The notes below the pieces were generated by a model that had not been told where the DNA came from, searched no databases, and saw nothing but the letters and a program-made list of their open reading frames with translations. The position numbers and the translations under genes were made by a program. Shown here in pieces: positions 51,852 through 59,784 of a DNA stretch of 64,000 nucleotides. This stretch comes from Roseiarcus sp963761435 (GTDB lineage: Bacteria; Pseudomonadota; Alphaproteobacteria; Rhizobiales; Beijerinckiaceae), in contig CAVXHJ010000006.1 in assembly GCA_963761435.1 (NCBI GenBank), positions 1-64,000 on the forward strand, read 5' to 3'. Each line of letters begins with the position of its first letter. Position 1 is the stretch's first letter.

Positions 51852-51884
51852 TTGAACCCATAACGTTATGCGTTATATTGGCGC
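51852..51884 (+). promoter_or_regulatory. Promoter and operator of the higBA module
   Basis: TTGAAC (51852-51857) and TATATT (51874-51879) are spaced by 16 bases. The ten-base palindrome ATAACGTTAT (51860-51869) lies in the spacer, with a second partial TTAT copy next to it, and is a natural site for HigA repression. The predicted start of transcription is close to the ATG at 51885, so the message may be leaderless or nearly so. Confidence 0.55.
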
Positions 51885-52166
51885 ATGATTCAGGGCTTCG
51901 CTGATGAGGAAACAGCTCTGATCTGGTCGGGCCGCCGAAGTCGGCGGCTCCCGTTCGACATGCAGGCGACGGCGCTGCGTAAACTGCGTCTGCTCAACCA
52001 GGCGCGCGCGGTCAGTGATCTTCGTGTCCCGCCCGGCAATCGCCTTGAGGCATTGAAGGGCGAGCGGGCGGGGCAATATTCGATCCGCGTCAATGACCAG
52101 TGGCGCATCTGCTTTGCGTGGCGGGAAGGAGGTCCAGCCGGTGTCCAAATCGTCGACTATCACTGA
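51885..52166 (+). CDS. higB: HigB-like toxin (RelE/ParE superfamily)
   Basis: A 93-residue toxin of the plasmid-maintenance killer family: MIQGFADEETALIWSG, IRVNDQWRICFAWREGGP and the end VQIVDYH are the classic HigB pattern with R and Y/H catalytic candidates near the C-terminus. It cleaves messages at the ribosome. The gene is AT-poor in its body but its promoter is AT-rich, and the antitoxin gene overlaps its 3' end by 26 bases. Toxin before antitoxin is typical for hig modules. Confidence 0.9.
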   Translation: MIQGFADEETALIWSGRRSRRLPFDMQATALRKLRLLNQARAVSDLRVPPGNRLEALKGERAGQYSIRVNDQWRICFAWREGGPAGVQIVDYH

Positions 52167-52458
52167 TGTCGAGTGGTTACCCAACCCGACGCCGGGCGAA
52201 ATTTTGTTGGAAGAGTTCCTCCGCCCGATGAGCCTTAGCCAAACCGCGCTCGCCGTCGCGGTGCGCGTTCCGCCGCGCCGGATCAACGAAATCGTGCTCG
52301 GGAAGCGTGCGGTCACCGCGGATACAGATCTGCGCCTGACCCGGTATTTCGGCCTCACGCCCGGCTTCTTCCTTGGCCTGCAGGCGGATCACGATCTGAT
52401 GGCCCGCGGCCGCGAGATCGGCGCCGATCTTGAGGCGATCAAGCCGCGTGCGGCTTGA
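52141..52458 (+). CDS. higA: HigA family antitoxin
   Basis: A 105-residue DNA-binding antitoxin with a helix-turn-helix: LPNPTPGEILLEEFLRPMSL leads in, and TALAVAVRVPPRRINEIVLGKRAVTADTDLRLTRYF forms the HTH, followed by GLTPGFFLGLQADHDL. It neutralises HigB and represses the operon. The start is GTG at 52141, preceded by a perfect AAGGAGGT seven bases upstream; the longer frame from 52093 is a shadow. Confidence 0.9.
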   Translation: MSKSSTITDVEWLPNPTPGEILLEEFLRPMSLSQTALAVAVRVPPRRINEIVLGKRAVTADTDLRLTRYFGLTPGFFLGLQADHDLMARGREIGADLEAIKPRAA

Positions 52459-53048
52459 ATTTCCATCCTGCGCGGCCGCGACCGAGGTGACCTCTGCCCG
52501 CGCGACCTGCGGCGCGGCTCTCTCCCCCGACCCTTCTCCGGCGAGTGGAAGATGTAAGTACGCCGGACGTCAGATCCTTGCTGGTCGAGCCAGTTTCGCT
52601 CTATCCGCCAATTAGACCGCGCTCGCGCTCATTCAGAAATGCATCACAAATTATAATGGAAATCAACCGGTTTGTACGCGGTGGAGCCAGAATAATGCTT
52701 AGGCCACAATATAGGCCGTGACTACCTCCACTTATAATCAGATGAGCAGTGGTATCAACGACACGGCTTTTTGGTTAATATCAATCGCCGTCTTCTTTAA
52801 AAAATCAAAATTGCGGCCACGTGGTCGAAATGAGCCATCACGACATCGTCAAGCTGCTTTTCCACGCCGCTTGATATCGCCGTCTTTCTCTTGAACAGAC
52901 TTTTGAATGTTCTGAGTTTGAACATGTCTGGGAACGTTCTTTCGGCCAGCCGAGTTCCGTAAAAATCCGATCATCATCCAACATTCCCCTTTCTCCCGAT
53001 TGTTGGAGAAGGTGACCCGAAGGGTCGGACGAGGGCGTTGTTTCAATT
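52459..53048. other. Low-GC intergenic region between higA and iolE
   Basis: About 590 bases without a convincing gene. From about 52600 to 52850 the DNA is clearly AT-rich against the rest of the window (runs such as ttataatgg and ctttaaaaaatcaaaat). ATGTTC/GAACAT form a small hairpin near 52910. A 65-codon minus-strand frame ending at 52849 is cysteine-poor, basic and unlike any family, so I do not call it. The patch may mark the edge of imported DNA or a decayed element. Confidence 0.45.
52991..53026 (-). repeat. REP-like paired stem-loops downstream of iolE
   Basis: TTCTCC (52991-52996) pairs with GGAGAA (53005-53010), and GACCC (53014-53018) pairs with GGGTC (53022-53026) around gaa. 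Two small adjacent stems with this CTCCC/GACCCGAAGGGTC vocabulary are typical of short interspersed palindromes of alphaproteobacteria. Degenerate pieces (ctcccccgacccttctcc) recur at 52521-52541. It sits just after the iolE stop and may serve as its terminator. Confidence 0.4.
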
Positions 53049-53948
53049 CTAGCTCAAAAGCGCTTCCTTCAGCGCCGCGCGGATATGCGCCACGCCCTTT
53101 TTCGCGTAAGCCAGGGCGGGGGCTTTCTTCGGATCCTGCTCGGCTTCGAGCACGACCCAGCCGGAATAGCCCTTGAGCTCCTTGAACACGGCCGGATAGT
53201 CGATGACGCCGTCGCCCGGAACGGTGTAGACGCCGAGCTCATTCCCCACACCCAGGATGGAATCGAGGAAGCTTAAGTCGCCGGCGTTCGATTCGCGCAT
53301 TTTCGCCTCGCGCACGTCCTTGCAGTGGACGTGGCCGATGCGCGAACGATAGGCGCGCGCGAGCGCCGCCGGGTCCGAGCCGCCCCAGCGCGCATGGCCG
53401 GTGTCGAGCAGCAGATGCACGGGCGCCTTGGTGTGCGCCATCAGGGCGTCGATGTCGCGCTCCGACTGGATGATCGTTCCCATGTGGTGATGATAGCAGA
53501 GCTTGAGCCCCGCGTCGGCGAGCCGCTGAGCGAATTCGGTCATCTTGGCGCCGTAAGAGGCCCAGTCGCCCTTCTTCAAGCGCGGACGCTCGGACAACGG
53601 CTTTGAGCGGTCGCCGTGGATCGCGTTCGAGGTCTCGGCGACGATGACGACGTTTGAGCCTGCGCCTTTGGTCATCGCGACATGCGCGCTTGCCGCCTCG
53701 AATTCCTCGCGCGCGGAGCGCCTGAGCAATTCGGTCGAATACCAGCCGCCGACGAAATCCATTCCGAACGAGGCGAGCTTCGCCTTGAGCGCGGCGCCGT
53801 CGCCCGGCATCTTGTGGCCCTTCTCCATGCCGACGACGCCCGCTTCTTTCGCTTGCGCAAGGCAGGTCTCGAGCGGCGTGTCGCCGCCGATCTCCTGAAG
53901 ATCGTCGTTGGTCCAGCCGATCGGGTTGGCGCCGATGCGAATGCTCAT
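53049..53948 (-). CDS. iolE: Myo-inosose-2 dehydratase
   Basis: Inositol catabolism: dehydrates 2-keto-myo-inositol to the diketone. The 299-residue TIM-barrel protein starts IGANPIGWTNDDLQEIGGDTPLETCL and has GMEKGHKMPGD, the metal-site region YHHHMGTIIQSERDIDALMA, LLLDTGHARWGG and GHVHCKDVR; length and motifs match IolE. The ATG at 53948 is two bases from the iolD stop, so it is coupled to the upstream iolD gene. Transcription runs on the minus strand from iolC through iolD to iolE. Confidence 0.95.
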   Translation of the reverse strand: MSIRIGANPIGWTNDDLQEIGGDTPLETCLAQAKEAGVVGMEKGHKMPGDGAALKAKLASFGMDFVGGWYSTELLRRSAREEFEAASAHVAMTKGAGSNVVIVAETSNAIHGDRSKPLSERPRLKKGDWASYGAKMTEFAQRLADAGLKLCYHHHMGTIIQSERDIDALMAHTKAPVHLLLDTGHARWGGSDPAALARAYRSRIGHVHCKDVREAKMRESNAGDLSFLDSILGVGNELGVYTVPGDGVIDYPAVFKELKGYSGWVVLEAEQDPKKAPALAYAKKGVAHIRAALKEALLS

Positions 53949-53949
53949 C

Positions 53950-55797
53950 TCAGTCTCCAACCCTTTGCAGCTTCCGCGCGTCCTCATAGGCGCGCCGGGC
54001 CGCGCCGACCTCTTTGCGTTCCGACACCGCCGGCACGGCGACGTCCCACCAATTGCCGCCGGCGTCGGTCGAGCCAGCGGGATCGGTGTCGATGACGATC
54101 ACCTGGGTCGATTTCGCCGCGCGCGCTTTCTTGAACGCGGCCTCGAGATCGGCGATCGAGCGGACCTTCATCGCCTCCGCCCCCAGCGAGCGCGCATGGG
54201 CGACGAAGTCGACCTCCGGCAGCGCCTCGTGCCGCGCGTCGCGCAGGAGATTGTTGAACGGCGCGCCCCCCGTCGCCTCCTGCAGCCGGTTGATGCAGCC
54301 GAAGCCGCGGTTGTCGTTGACGACGATAATGAGCTTGCGCCCCAGCATCACCGAGGTCGCGATCTCCGAGTTCATCATCAGGTACGAGCCGTCGCCGATC
54401 GTCACCACCACTTCCCGTTCCGGCAGCGCGATCTTCACGCCGAGCCCGCCGGCGATCTCATAACCCATGGTCGAATAGCCATATTCGACATGGTATCCGA
54501 GCGCCGCTCCCGGCCGCCACAGCTTGTGCAATTCGCCCGGCAGTCCGCCCGCGGCGCAGACGACGACATCGCTCGCCTCGCCCGCCCGCATGAGCGCGCC
54601 CAACACTTCCGCGTCGGTCGGCAGCGGCGCGTTGGTCGGCGCGGTATAGCGGGCGGCCGTCGCTTCCCATTCGGCCTTGGCCTTGCCGGCGGCGTCGCTC
54701 CACGCGCGCGGCGCCTTCCATGCGCCGAGCGCGGAATCGAGCGCGGCCAGCGCCGTTCGGGCGTCGCCGACGACCGGCGCCGCGCGATGCTTGAGCGCAT
54801 CGAACGGCTGCACGTTGACGCCGATGAACCGGCGGTCGGGATTCTTGAACAGCGCCCAGGACCCGGTCGTGAAGTCGGCGAACCGGGTGCCGACGCCGAC
54901 GATCACGTCCGCCTCCGCGGCGAGCGCGTTTGCCGCGCCTGTCCCGGTCACGCCGACCGCGCCGAGGCTGAGCGGGTGGTCGGCCGGGGTCGCCGATTTG
55001 CCCGCCTGCGTCTCGGCGACCGGAAGCCCGCGCCTGGCGCAGAAGTCGATCAGCTCGCGCTCCGCCCCGGAATAAAGAACCCCGCCGCCTGAGACCACGA
55101 ACGGCTTCTTGGCCTTTTTCAGGAGCGCCGCGGCTTCTTCGACTTCGCGCGAGTCCGGGACGACGCGGCGCTGGCGATGCACGCGCTCGTCGAAGAAAGT
55201 CGCCGGATAGTCATAGGCCTCGGCCTGGACGTCCTGGCAGAAGGCGAGCGTCACCGGGCCGCACTCGGCCGGATCGGTCAGCACGGCGATCGCGCGGTTG
55301 AGCGCCGGCACGATCTGCTCGGGCCGCGTGATGCGGTCGAAGTAGCGCGACACGGGCTTGAAGCAGTCGTTGGCGCTCGCGGTTCCGTCGCCGAAGTTTT
55401 CGACCTGCTGGAGGACGGGATCGGGCGTGCGGTTGGCGAACACGTCGCCGGGGATCAGGAGCACCGGCAGGCGATTGACATGGGCCATCGCGGCGGCTGT
55501 GACCATATTCGTCGCGCCCGGGCCGATCGACGTGGTGCAGGCCATCATGCGCCTGCGGCGCGAGGCCTTGGCGAAGGCGACCGCGGCATGCGCCATCGCC
55601 TGCTCGTTGTGGGCGCGGTAGGTCGGAAGCGACTCGCGCCCGGCGTAGAGAGCCTCGCCGAGGCCAGCGACATTGCCGTGGCCGAAAATCGCGAACACGC
55701 CCTCGAACAGGCGCTGCTTCACGCCGTCGATTTCGACCTGCTGGGCGGCGAGGAAGCGAACCATCGCCTGGGCGGCGGTCAACCGGATCGTTGTCAT
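53950..55797 (-). CDS. iolD: 3D-(3,5/4)-trihydroxycyclohexane-1,2-dione acylhydrolase
   Basis: Inositol catabolism: thiamine-dependent hydrolysis of the diketone ring to 5-deoxy-glucuronate. The 615-residue protein has an N-terminal pyrimidine-binding domain (IRLTAAQAMVRFLAAQ, FGHGNVAGLGEAL, the glutamate in YRAHNEQAMAHAA), a central domain (about 200-335) and a C-terminal diphosphate-binding domain with TIGDGSYLMMNSEIATSV and VNDNRGFGCINRLQ. Length is normal. It is 88 bases downstream of iolC and coupled to iolE; the upstream frame into the spacer is a shadow. Confidence 0.95.
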   Translation of the reverse strand: MTTIRLTAAQAMVRFLAAQQVEIDGVKQRLFEGVFAIFGHGNVAGLGEALYAGRESLPTYRAHNEQAMAHAAVAFAKASRRRRMMACTTSIGPGATNMVTAAAMAHVNRLPVLLIPGDVFANRTPDPVLQQVENFGDGTASANDCFKPVSRYFDRITRPEQIVPALNRAIAVLTDPAECGPVTLAFCQDVQAEAYDYPATFFDERVHRQRRVVPDSREVEEAAALLKKAKKPFVVSGGGVLYSGAERELIDFCARRGLPVAETQAGKSATPADHPLSLGAVGVTGTGAANALAAEADVIVGVGTRFADFTTGSWALFKNPDRRFIGVNVQPFDALKHRAAPVVGDARTALAALDSALGAWKAPRAWSDAAGKAKAEWEATAARYTAPTNAPLPTDAEVLGALMRAGEASDVVVCAAGGLPGELHKLWRPGAALGYHVEYGYSTMGYEIAGGLGVKIALPEREVVVTIGDGSYLMMNSEIATSVMLGRKLIIVVNDNRGFGCINRLQEATGGAPFNNLLRDARHEALPEVDFVAHARSLGAEAMKVRSIADLEAAFKKARAAKSTQVIVIDTDPAGSTDAGGNWWDVAVPAVSERKEVGAARRAYEDARKLQRVGD

Positions 55798-55885
55798 GGC
55801 GCAGACTTTCTTGTTTTGCTCATTGTTCTTGGCCCGGGTTCTTGGCCCGGCCGATCGGGGGGGCCGGGATTGCCACAATCGCGCA

Positions 55886-57823
55886 TCACCCATCTCCGCG
55901 GCCGGAATCGCGCCAAAGATCGCACAGACGCGAAAATGCTCCCGCCATGCGTTCGATCGCCTCGCGGTCGCCGATTCGTCCGGCGAACCATTCAACCGCC
56001 GGCTCGACGAAGATCGTGCGTCCGACCGCAAAGCCTTTGACCAGGCTGCAATGGCGCGCGAGCGCGAAGGCCTGCGCGAGATCGTCCTCCGGCGCCTCCA
56101 ATCCGAGCAGCATGATCCCACGGCACAGGGGATCGCCAATTTGAATCGCGCGCGCGATGTTGTCCCATGCGGCTTTGCTCGCCTGGCCTTCGAGCTTCCA
56201 CCAGTCCGGCATGATTCCGATCGCGTAAAGGCGTTCGATGACGCGAGCGACTGTGCGGTCGTCGATCGCTCCGTTCTTGCTCGCGATGATCTCGATCAGG
56301 AGCTCGCGCCCGAGCGTGCGCGCGGCGTCGCTGAGGCGCAGGAGCTCGCGCTCCTGACGCGCCTTCATCTCCGGCGGATCGTCGGGATGATAGAAGCACA
56401 GGCACTTGATCGTATGGGCGAGCGGCCATTCCTCGAGCTTGACCCCGAGCGAGCCGCCGAATTCGAATTCGAGCGGGCGCGAACCCGGCTCCTCGACCGG
56501 CCGGCCGATCCAGAAGTCATGATCGAGGGCGCGGAACAGCGCCTCGCGCCCATATTTGCCGTCGAGCAGCATGCCGTAGCCCGGCCGGCCGGCCGCGACC
56601 TTTGCGGCGGCTTCGACCGCGAGCAATTTGAAGGCGCTGATGCGCTCGCGATGGCTCCCGGCGTCGTCGGCGATCTTCTCGAGCTGCGCGCGGTGGTCGA
56701 TCGCCAGCGCCATGATCGTCGGCGCCTCGGGGCGGCGGGTCGTGGCCCAGTGGATGTGATTGAGCGCCTCGTCGCGGCGGAGCGCCCGATGGGGCGAGCC
56801 GCGTTCAAGGAAGCGGCTGAGCTCCGCCCATGTCGGGTATTCGGCCGAGCACAAGAGACGCGAGACCGCAAAGGCGCCGTTGGCGTTGGCGTAGGCGCAG
56901 CAGGTCTCAAGAGGCTCGTCGCGCAGAAAGCCGCGCAGAAAGCCGGACATGAAGGCGTCGCCCGCGCCGAGCACGTTATAGACCTCGACCGGGAAGCCCG
57001 GCCCCTTGATCCCCTTCTCCAGGGAATCGGGGATGGCTTCCGGGAAGACGACGCAGCCCATCGGGCCGCGCTTGAGCACCAGCGTCGCCTTGGTCGCGGC
57101 GCGCACGGCCTCGAGCGCAGCGAGCGGTTCGTCCGCGCCGCCGGCGATCATCATCTCCTCCTCGGTGCCGACGATGAGATCGCACTGCGGCAGGATGCCG
57201 CTCAGGCTTCGCGTGACCTCGCCCGATTTGATATAGCGCTCCTCGCCCGCCCCGTGGCCGGCGAGCCCCCATAAGTTCGGTCGATAGTCGATGTCGAACA
57301 CGATTCTGCGGCCGGCGGCGCGGGCGATGCGCATCGCCTTGAGCTGCGCCGCGGCGGTGTTCGGGCGGGCGAAATGGGTGCCGCTCACCAGAACCGCCTT
57401 GGCGCTTTCGACATAGGCCGGATCGATGTCGCCCTCGTCGAGCGCGCTGTCGGCGCAATTGTCGCGGTAGAAAATGAGCGGGAATGTCTTCTCGTCGCGG
57501 ATGCCAAGCAGGACGAGCGAGGTCAGCCTCACCGGATCGGTGTGGATTCCCGTGACATCGACGCCTTCGCGGGCGCATTGCTCGCGGATGAAGCGGCCCA
57601 TGTGCTCGTCGCCGACGCGGGTGATGAGGCCGCTCTTCAAGCCCAGGCGCGCCGTACCGATGGCGATGTTGGTCGGGCAGCCGCCGACCGCCTTGGAGAA
57701 GCTCGCCATGTCCTCGAGACGGCCGCCGACCTGCACGCCGTAAAGATCGACTGAGGACCGGCCGATGGTAATGACGTCGAGGCGAGGACCGAAGGCCAAG
57801 CGGGGCTCCTGCTCAAGGCTCAA
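55886..57823 (-). CDS. iolC: Bifunctional 5-dehydro-2-deoxygluconokinase/DUF2090 aldolase-type protein
   Basis: Inositol catabolism: phosphorylates 2-deoxy-5-keto-gluconate; the added domain is thought to replace the aldolase IolJ. The 645-residue protein has an N-terminal PfkB kinase (about 15-330), with VGGCPTNIAIGTARLG and NVLGAGDAFMSGFLRGF carrying the catalytic D, and a C-terminal DUF2090 domain (about 345-640) with ALAIDHRAQLEKIAD, LLDGKYGREALF and KGFAVGRTIF. No separate iolJ is present in the window, which agrees with the fusion doing both steps. It overlaps the upstream SDR by 11 bases. Confidence 0.93.
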   Translation of the reverse strand: MSLEQEPRLAFGPRLDVITIGRSSVDLYGVQVGGRLEDMASFSKAVGGCPTNIAIGTARLGLKSGLITRVGDEHMGRFIREQCAREGVDVTGIHTDPVRLTSLVLLGIRDEKTFPLIFYRDNCADSALDEGDIDPAYVESAKAVLVSGTHFARPNTAAAQLKAMRIARAAGRRIVFDIDYRPNLWGLAGHGAGEERYIKSGEVTRSLSGILPQCDLIVGTEEEMMIAGGADEPLAALEAVRAATKATLVLKRGPMGCVVFPEAIPDSLEKGIKGPGFPVEVYNVLGAGDAFMSGFLRGFLRDEPLETCCAYANANGAFAVSRLLCSAEYPTWAELSRFLERGSPHRALRRDEALNHIHWATTRRPEAPTIMALAIDHRAQLEKIADDAGSHRERISAFKLLAVEAAAKVAAGRPGYGMLLDGKYGREALFRALDHDFWIGRPVEEPGSRPLEFEFGGSLGVKLEEWPLAHTIKCLCFYHPDDPPEMKARQERELLRLSDAARTLGRELLIEIIASKNGAIDDRTVARVIERLYAIGIMPDWWKLEGQASKAAWDNIARAIQIGDPLCRGIMLLGLEAPEDDLAQAFALARHCSLVKGFAVGRTIFVEPAVEWFAGRIGDREAIERMAGAFSRLCDLWRDSGRGDG

Positions 57824-58658
57824 GCGGCGGGTCGCCGGTTCCGACGACGTTCTGATCGAAGTCGATGTTCGAGCCGGTCATGAGCCCCAATTCGTCGGAG
57901 CACAGAAAGGCGCAGGCGCGCGCGACCTCCTTGGGATCGAGCAGGCGGCCGAAGGGCCGGCTCTTCACGGCCTCCTCGAGCCAGCCGTCCTTGGCCCCGT
58001 GATAGGTCTTCATGATCCGGTCCTCGCCCGGCGTCGACATCCAGCCGATGTTGAGGCCGTTGACGCGGATGCGGAACTTGAGCAGCGAATGGGCGACGTT
58101 GCGGGTGAGGGTCGCGAGCGCGCCCTTCGAGGCGCAATAGGCGGTGATGAACGGCTGCCCGCCGTGGGCCGACATCGACTGGATGTTGACGATCGAGCCC
58201 GCGATCTTCTCGCGCCGCATGATCCGGACCGTTTCCTGGATGAGGAAGAAGGGCGCGCGCACGTTGACGCTGAAAATCTCGTTGAAGCGCTCCTCGGTGG
58301 TGTCGAAGATGTCGCCACGGTCGCTCAGGCCGGCGGCGTTGACCAGCGCGTCGACCCGGCCGAAACGCTTTTCGGCCTCGGCGACGACCTTGCGGCAGTC
58401 GGCGACCTTGGCGAGGTCAGCCTTGACGAACACGACCGGACAGCCAGCCGCTTCAATTTCCTTCGCGACCCGTTCGCCCCTCTCCTTGTTGCGGCCGCAG
58501 ATCACCATTCCAGCCGCGCCGCGCTCGGCGAACAGCCGCGCGATGGCCTCGCCCACGCCCTGCGTGCCGCCGGTGACGATGGCGATCTTGCCGCTGAGAT
58601 TCGCAGGGCCGCGATAGGCGGCGCGCGCCGGCGCGGCAGCCGCAGGGGTCTTGGCCAT
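57813..58658 (-). CDS. SDR family oxidoreductase (inositol cluster)
   Basis: A 281-residue short-chain dehydrogenase with an alanine-rich lead, then IAIVTGGTQGVGEAIARLFAE (about 26-46), VICGRNKERGE indicating NADP, VNAAGLSDRG, catalytic S in IQSMSAHG and YCASKGA. It is the first gene of the minus-strand iol unit, overlapping iolC, and so is likely to use an inositol, inosose or a later intermediate. Such SDRs recur in rhizobial iol clusters; the exact substrate is unknown. Confidence 0.88.
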   Translation of the reverse strand: MAKTPAAAAPARAAYRGPANLSGKIAIVTGGTQGVGEAIARLFAERGAAGMVICGRNKERGERVAKEIEAAGCPVVFVKADLAKVADCRKVVAEAEKRFGRVDALVNAAGLSDRGDIFDTTEERFNEIFSVNVRAPFFLIQETVRIMRREKIAGSIVNIQSMSAHGGQPFITAYCASKGALATLTRNVAHSLLKFRIRVNGLNIGWMSTPGEDRIMKTYHGAKDGWLEEAVKSRPFGRLLDPKEVARACAFLCSDELGLMTGSNIDFDQNVVGTGDPPLEP

Positions 58659-58738
58659 GGGCGTTTTCTCTCCTTAGGGGTCGACGCAGCGCGTTCGCTC
58701 GCGGCCGCAACCCTCGCGCCGCCGCGCTCTTGGCAGAA

Positions 58739-58784
58739 TGAAACAAAAATTCTATTCCCAAGTCAATATGGAACGTATATTCTT
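58739..58784. promoter_or_regulatory. Tandem operator-like boxes in the divergent iol promoter
   Basis: TGAAACAAAAATTCTA (58739-58754) and TGGAACGTATATTCTT (58769-58784) share the pattern TGrAACnnnnATTCT, 30 bases apart, about three helical turns, in the only AT-rich stretch between the SDR/iolCDE unit and the Hyi/iolG unit. The second reads GGAA-N6-TTCT, one base off the GGAA-N6-TTCC site I recall for the RpiR-type repressor IolR of rhizobia. No iolR gene is in the window. Confidence 0.5.
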
Positions 58785-58954
58785 TTTTTTGGACGGGCGC
58801 GTGGACGCGCGCCCCCCAGGGGAGGCATGGATGGGATCTTTGGCGGCGGGACCAAGGGGCGCGAACCGCAGCGGCGCCCTGCCGGCGCGCGAGCCTTTGG
58901 CGCCGCGCACGCCCTGATCGTCCTCGTTGAAACGCGCCCATTCGAGAGCCGAAC

Positions 58955-59737
58955 ATGGCAGAGCCCTTCACGCTTGCCGCCTGCGCCGAAATGCTTTGGC
59001 GGGAGAAACCGATGGCGTGGCGCCTGCGGCGCCTCACCGAGCTCGGCTTCCAGGCGGGCCTCTGGAGCTGGCAGGCGCATGACCTTGCGATGCTTGAAAA
59101 GTCCGGCGCGGTCTTTTCCTCCATGACCGGCTATGTCCGCGGCCGGCTGGCCGATGACGACGGCGCGCAAGCGTTGCTCGCGACGGCGCGCGAATCGATC
59201 GATGTCGGCAAGCGCCTGAACGTGGCCCGCCTCAACCTTCACGGCACGGGCCTTGGCGAGGGCGGGCTTCCGGCGGCGCCCTGCGAGGTCGTGACCGGGC
59301 CGATGTGGCTCAAGGCGCGTGACACGCTGAGCCGGATCGCCGACCTCGGCGCCGAACACCGCGTCACCTTCATGCTCGAGAACCTGAACTTGCCGGTCGA
59401 TCACCCGGGCGTTCCTTTCGCGCGCGTCGAGGACACGCTGGCGCTGGTCTCGTCGATCGATCGCCCGGAATTGCGCCTCAACCTCGACCTCTACCACGTG
59501 CAAATCGGCGAAGGGAACCTGATCTCATGGTGCCGCAAGTGTCAGCCATGGATCGGGGAGATCCAGGTCGCCGATGTGCCGGGACGCATGGAGCCGGGGA
59601 CCGGCGAGATCAACTATCCCGGGGTCGCGCGGGCGCTGAACGAAATGGGCTATCATGGCCCGATTTGCATGGAGGCCTTCGCCTCCGGCGATCCTGAAAC
59701 GGCGCTTGCAGCCTTTCGCGCCGCGTTCGCCGTCTAA
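58955..59737 (+). CDS. Hydroxypyruvate isomerase-like / sugar phosphate isomerase-epimerase family protein
   Basis: A 260-residue xylose-isomerase-like TIM barrel. It starts FTLAACAEMLWREKPMAWRLRRL and has metal-site elements NLHGTG, VTFMLENLN with the glutamate, LNLDLYHVQIGEGN, IGEIQVADVPGRMEPGTGEINY and CMEAFASGDP with the final glutamate. These are hydroxypyruvate isomerase (Hyi) hallmarks. In inositol clusters such proteins may act as inosose isomerases/epimerases, so the name hydroxypyruvate isomerase need not hold. It is followed by iolG after 47 bases and is divergent from the SDR. Confidence 0.86.
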   Translation: MAEPFTLAACAEMLWREKPMAWRLRRLTELGFQAGLWSWQAHDLAMLEKSGAVFSSMTGYVRGRLADDDGAQALLATARESIDVGKRLNVARLNLHGTGLGEGGLPAAPCEVVTGPMWLKARDTLSRIADLGAEHRVTFMLENLNLPVDHPGVPFARVEDTLALVSSIDRPELRLNLDLYHVQIGEGNLISWCRKCQPWIGEIQVADVPGRMEPGTGEINYPGVARALNEMGYHGPICMEAFASGDPETALAAFRAAFAV

Positions 59738-59784
59738 CCGCCGGCGGGTCCGCAATCCGTCACCAACAGTCAAGGGAGATGCAC

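Noticed and set aside
52849..53046. 65-codon frame between higA and iolE
   Set aside because: It crosses the REP-like stems, has no ribosome site and no family resemblance.
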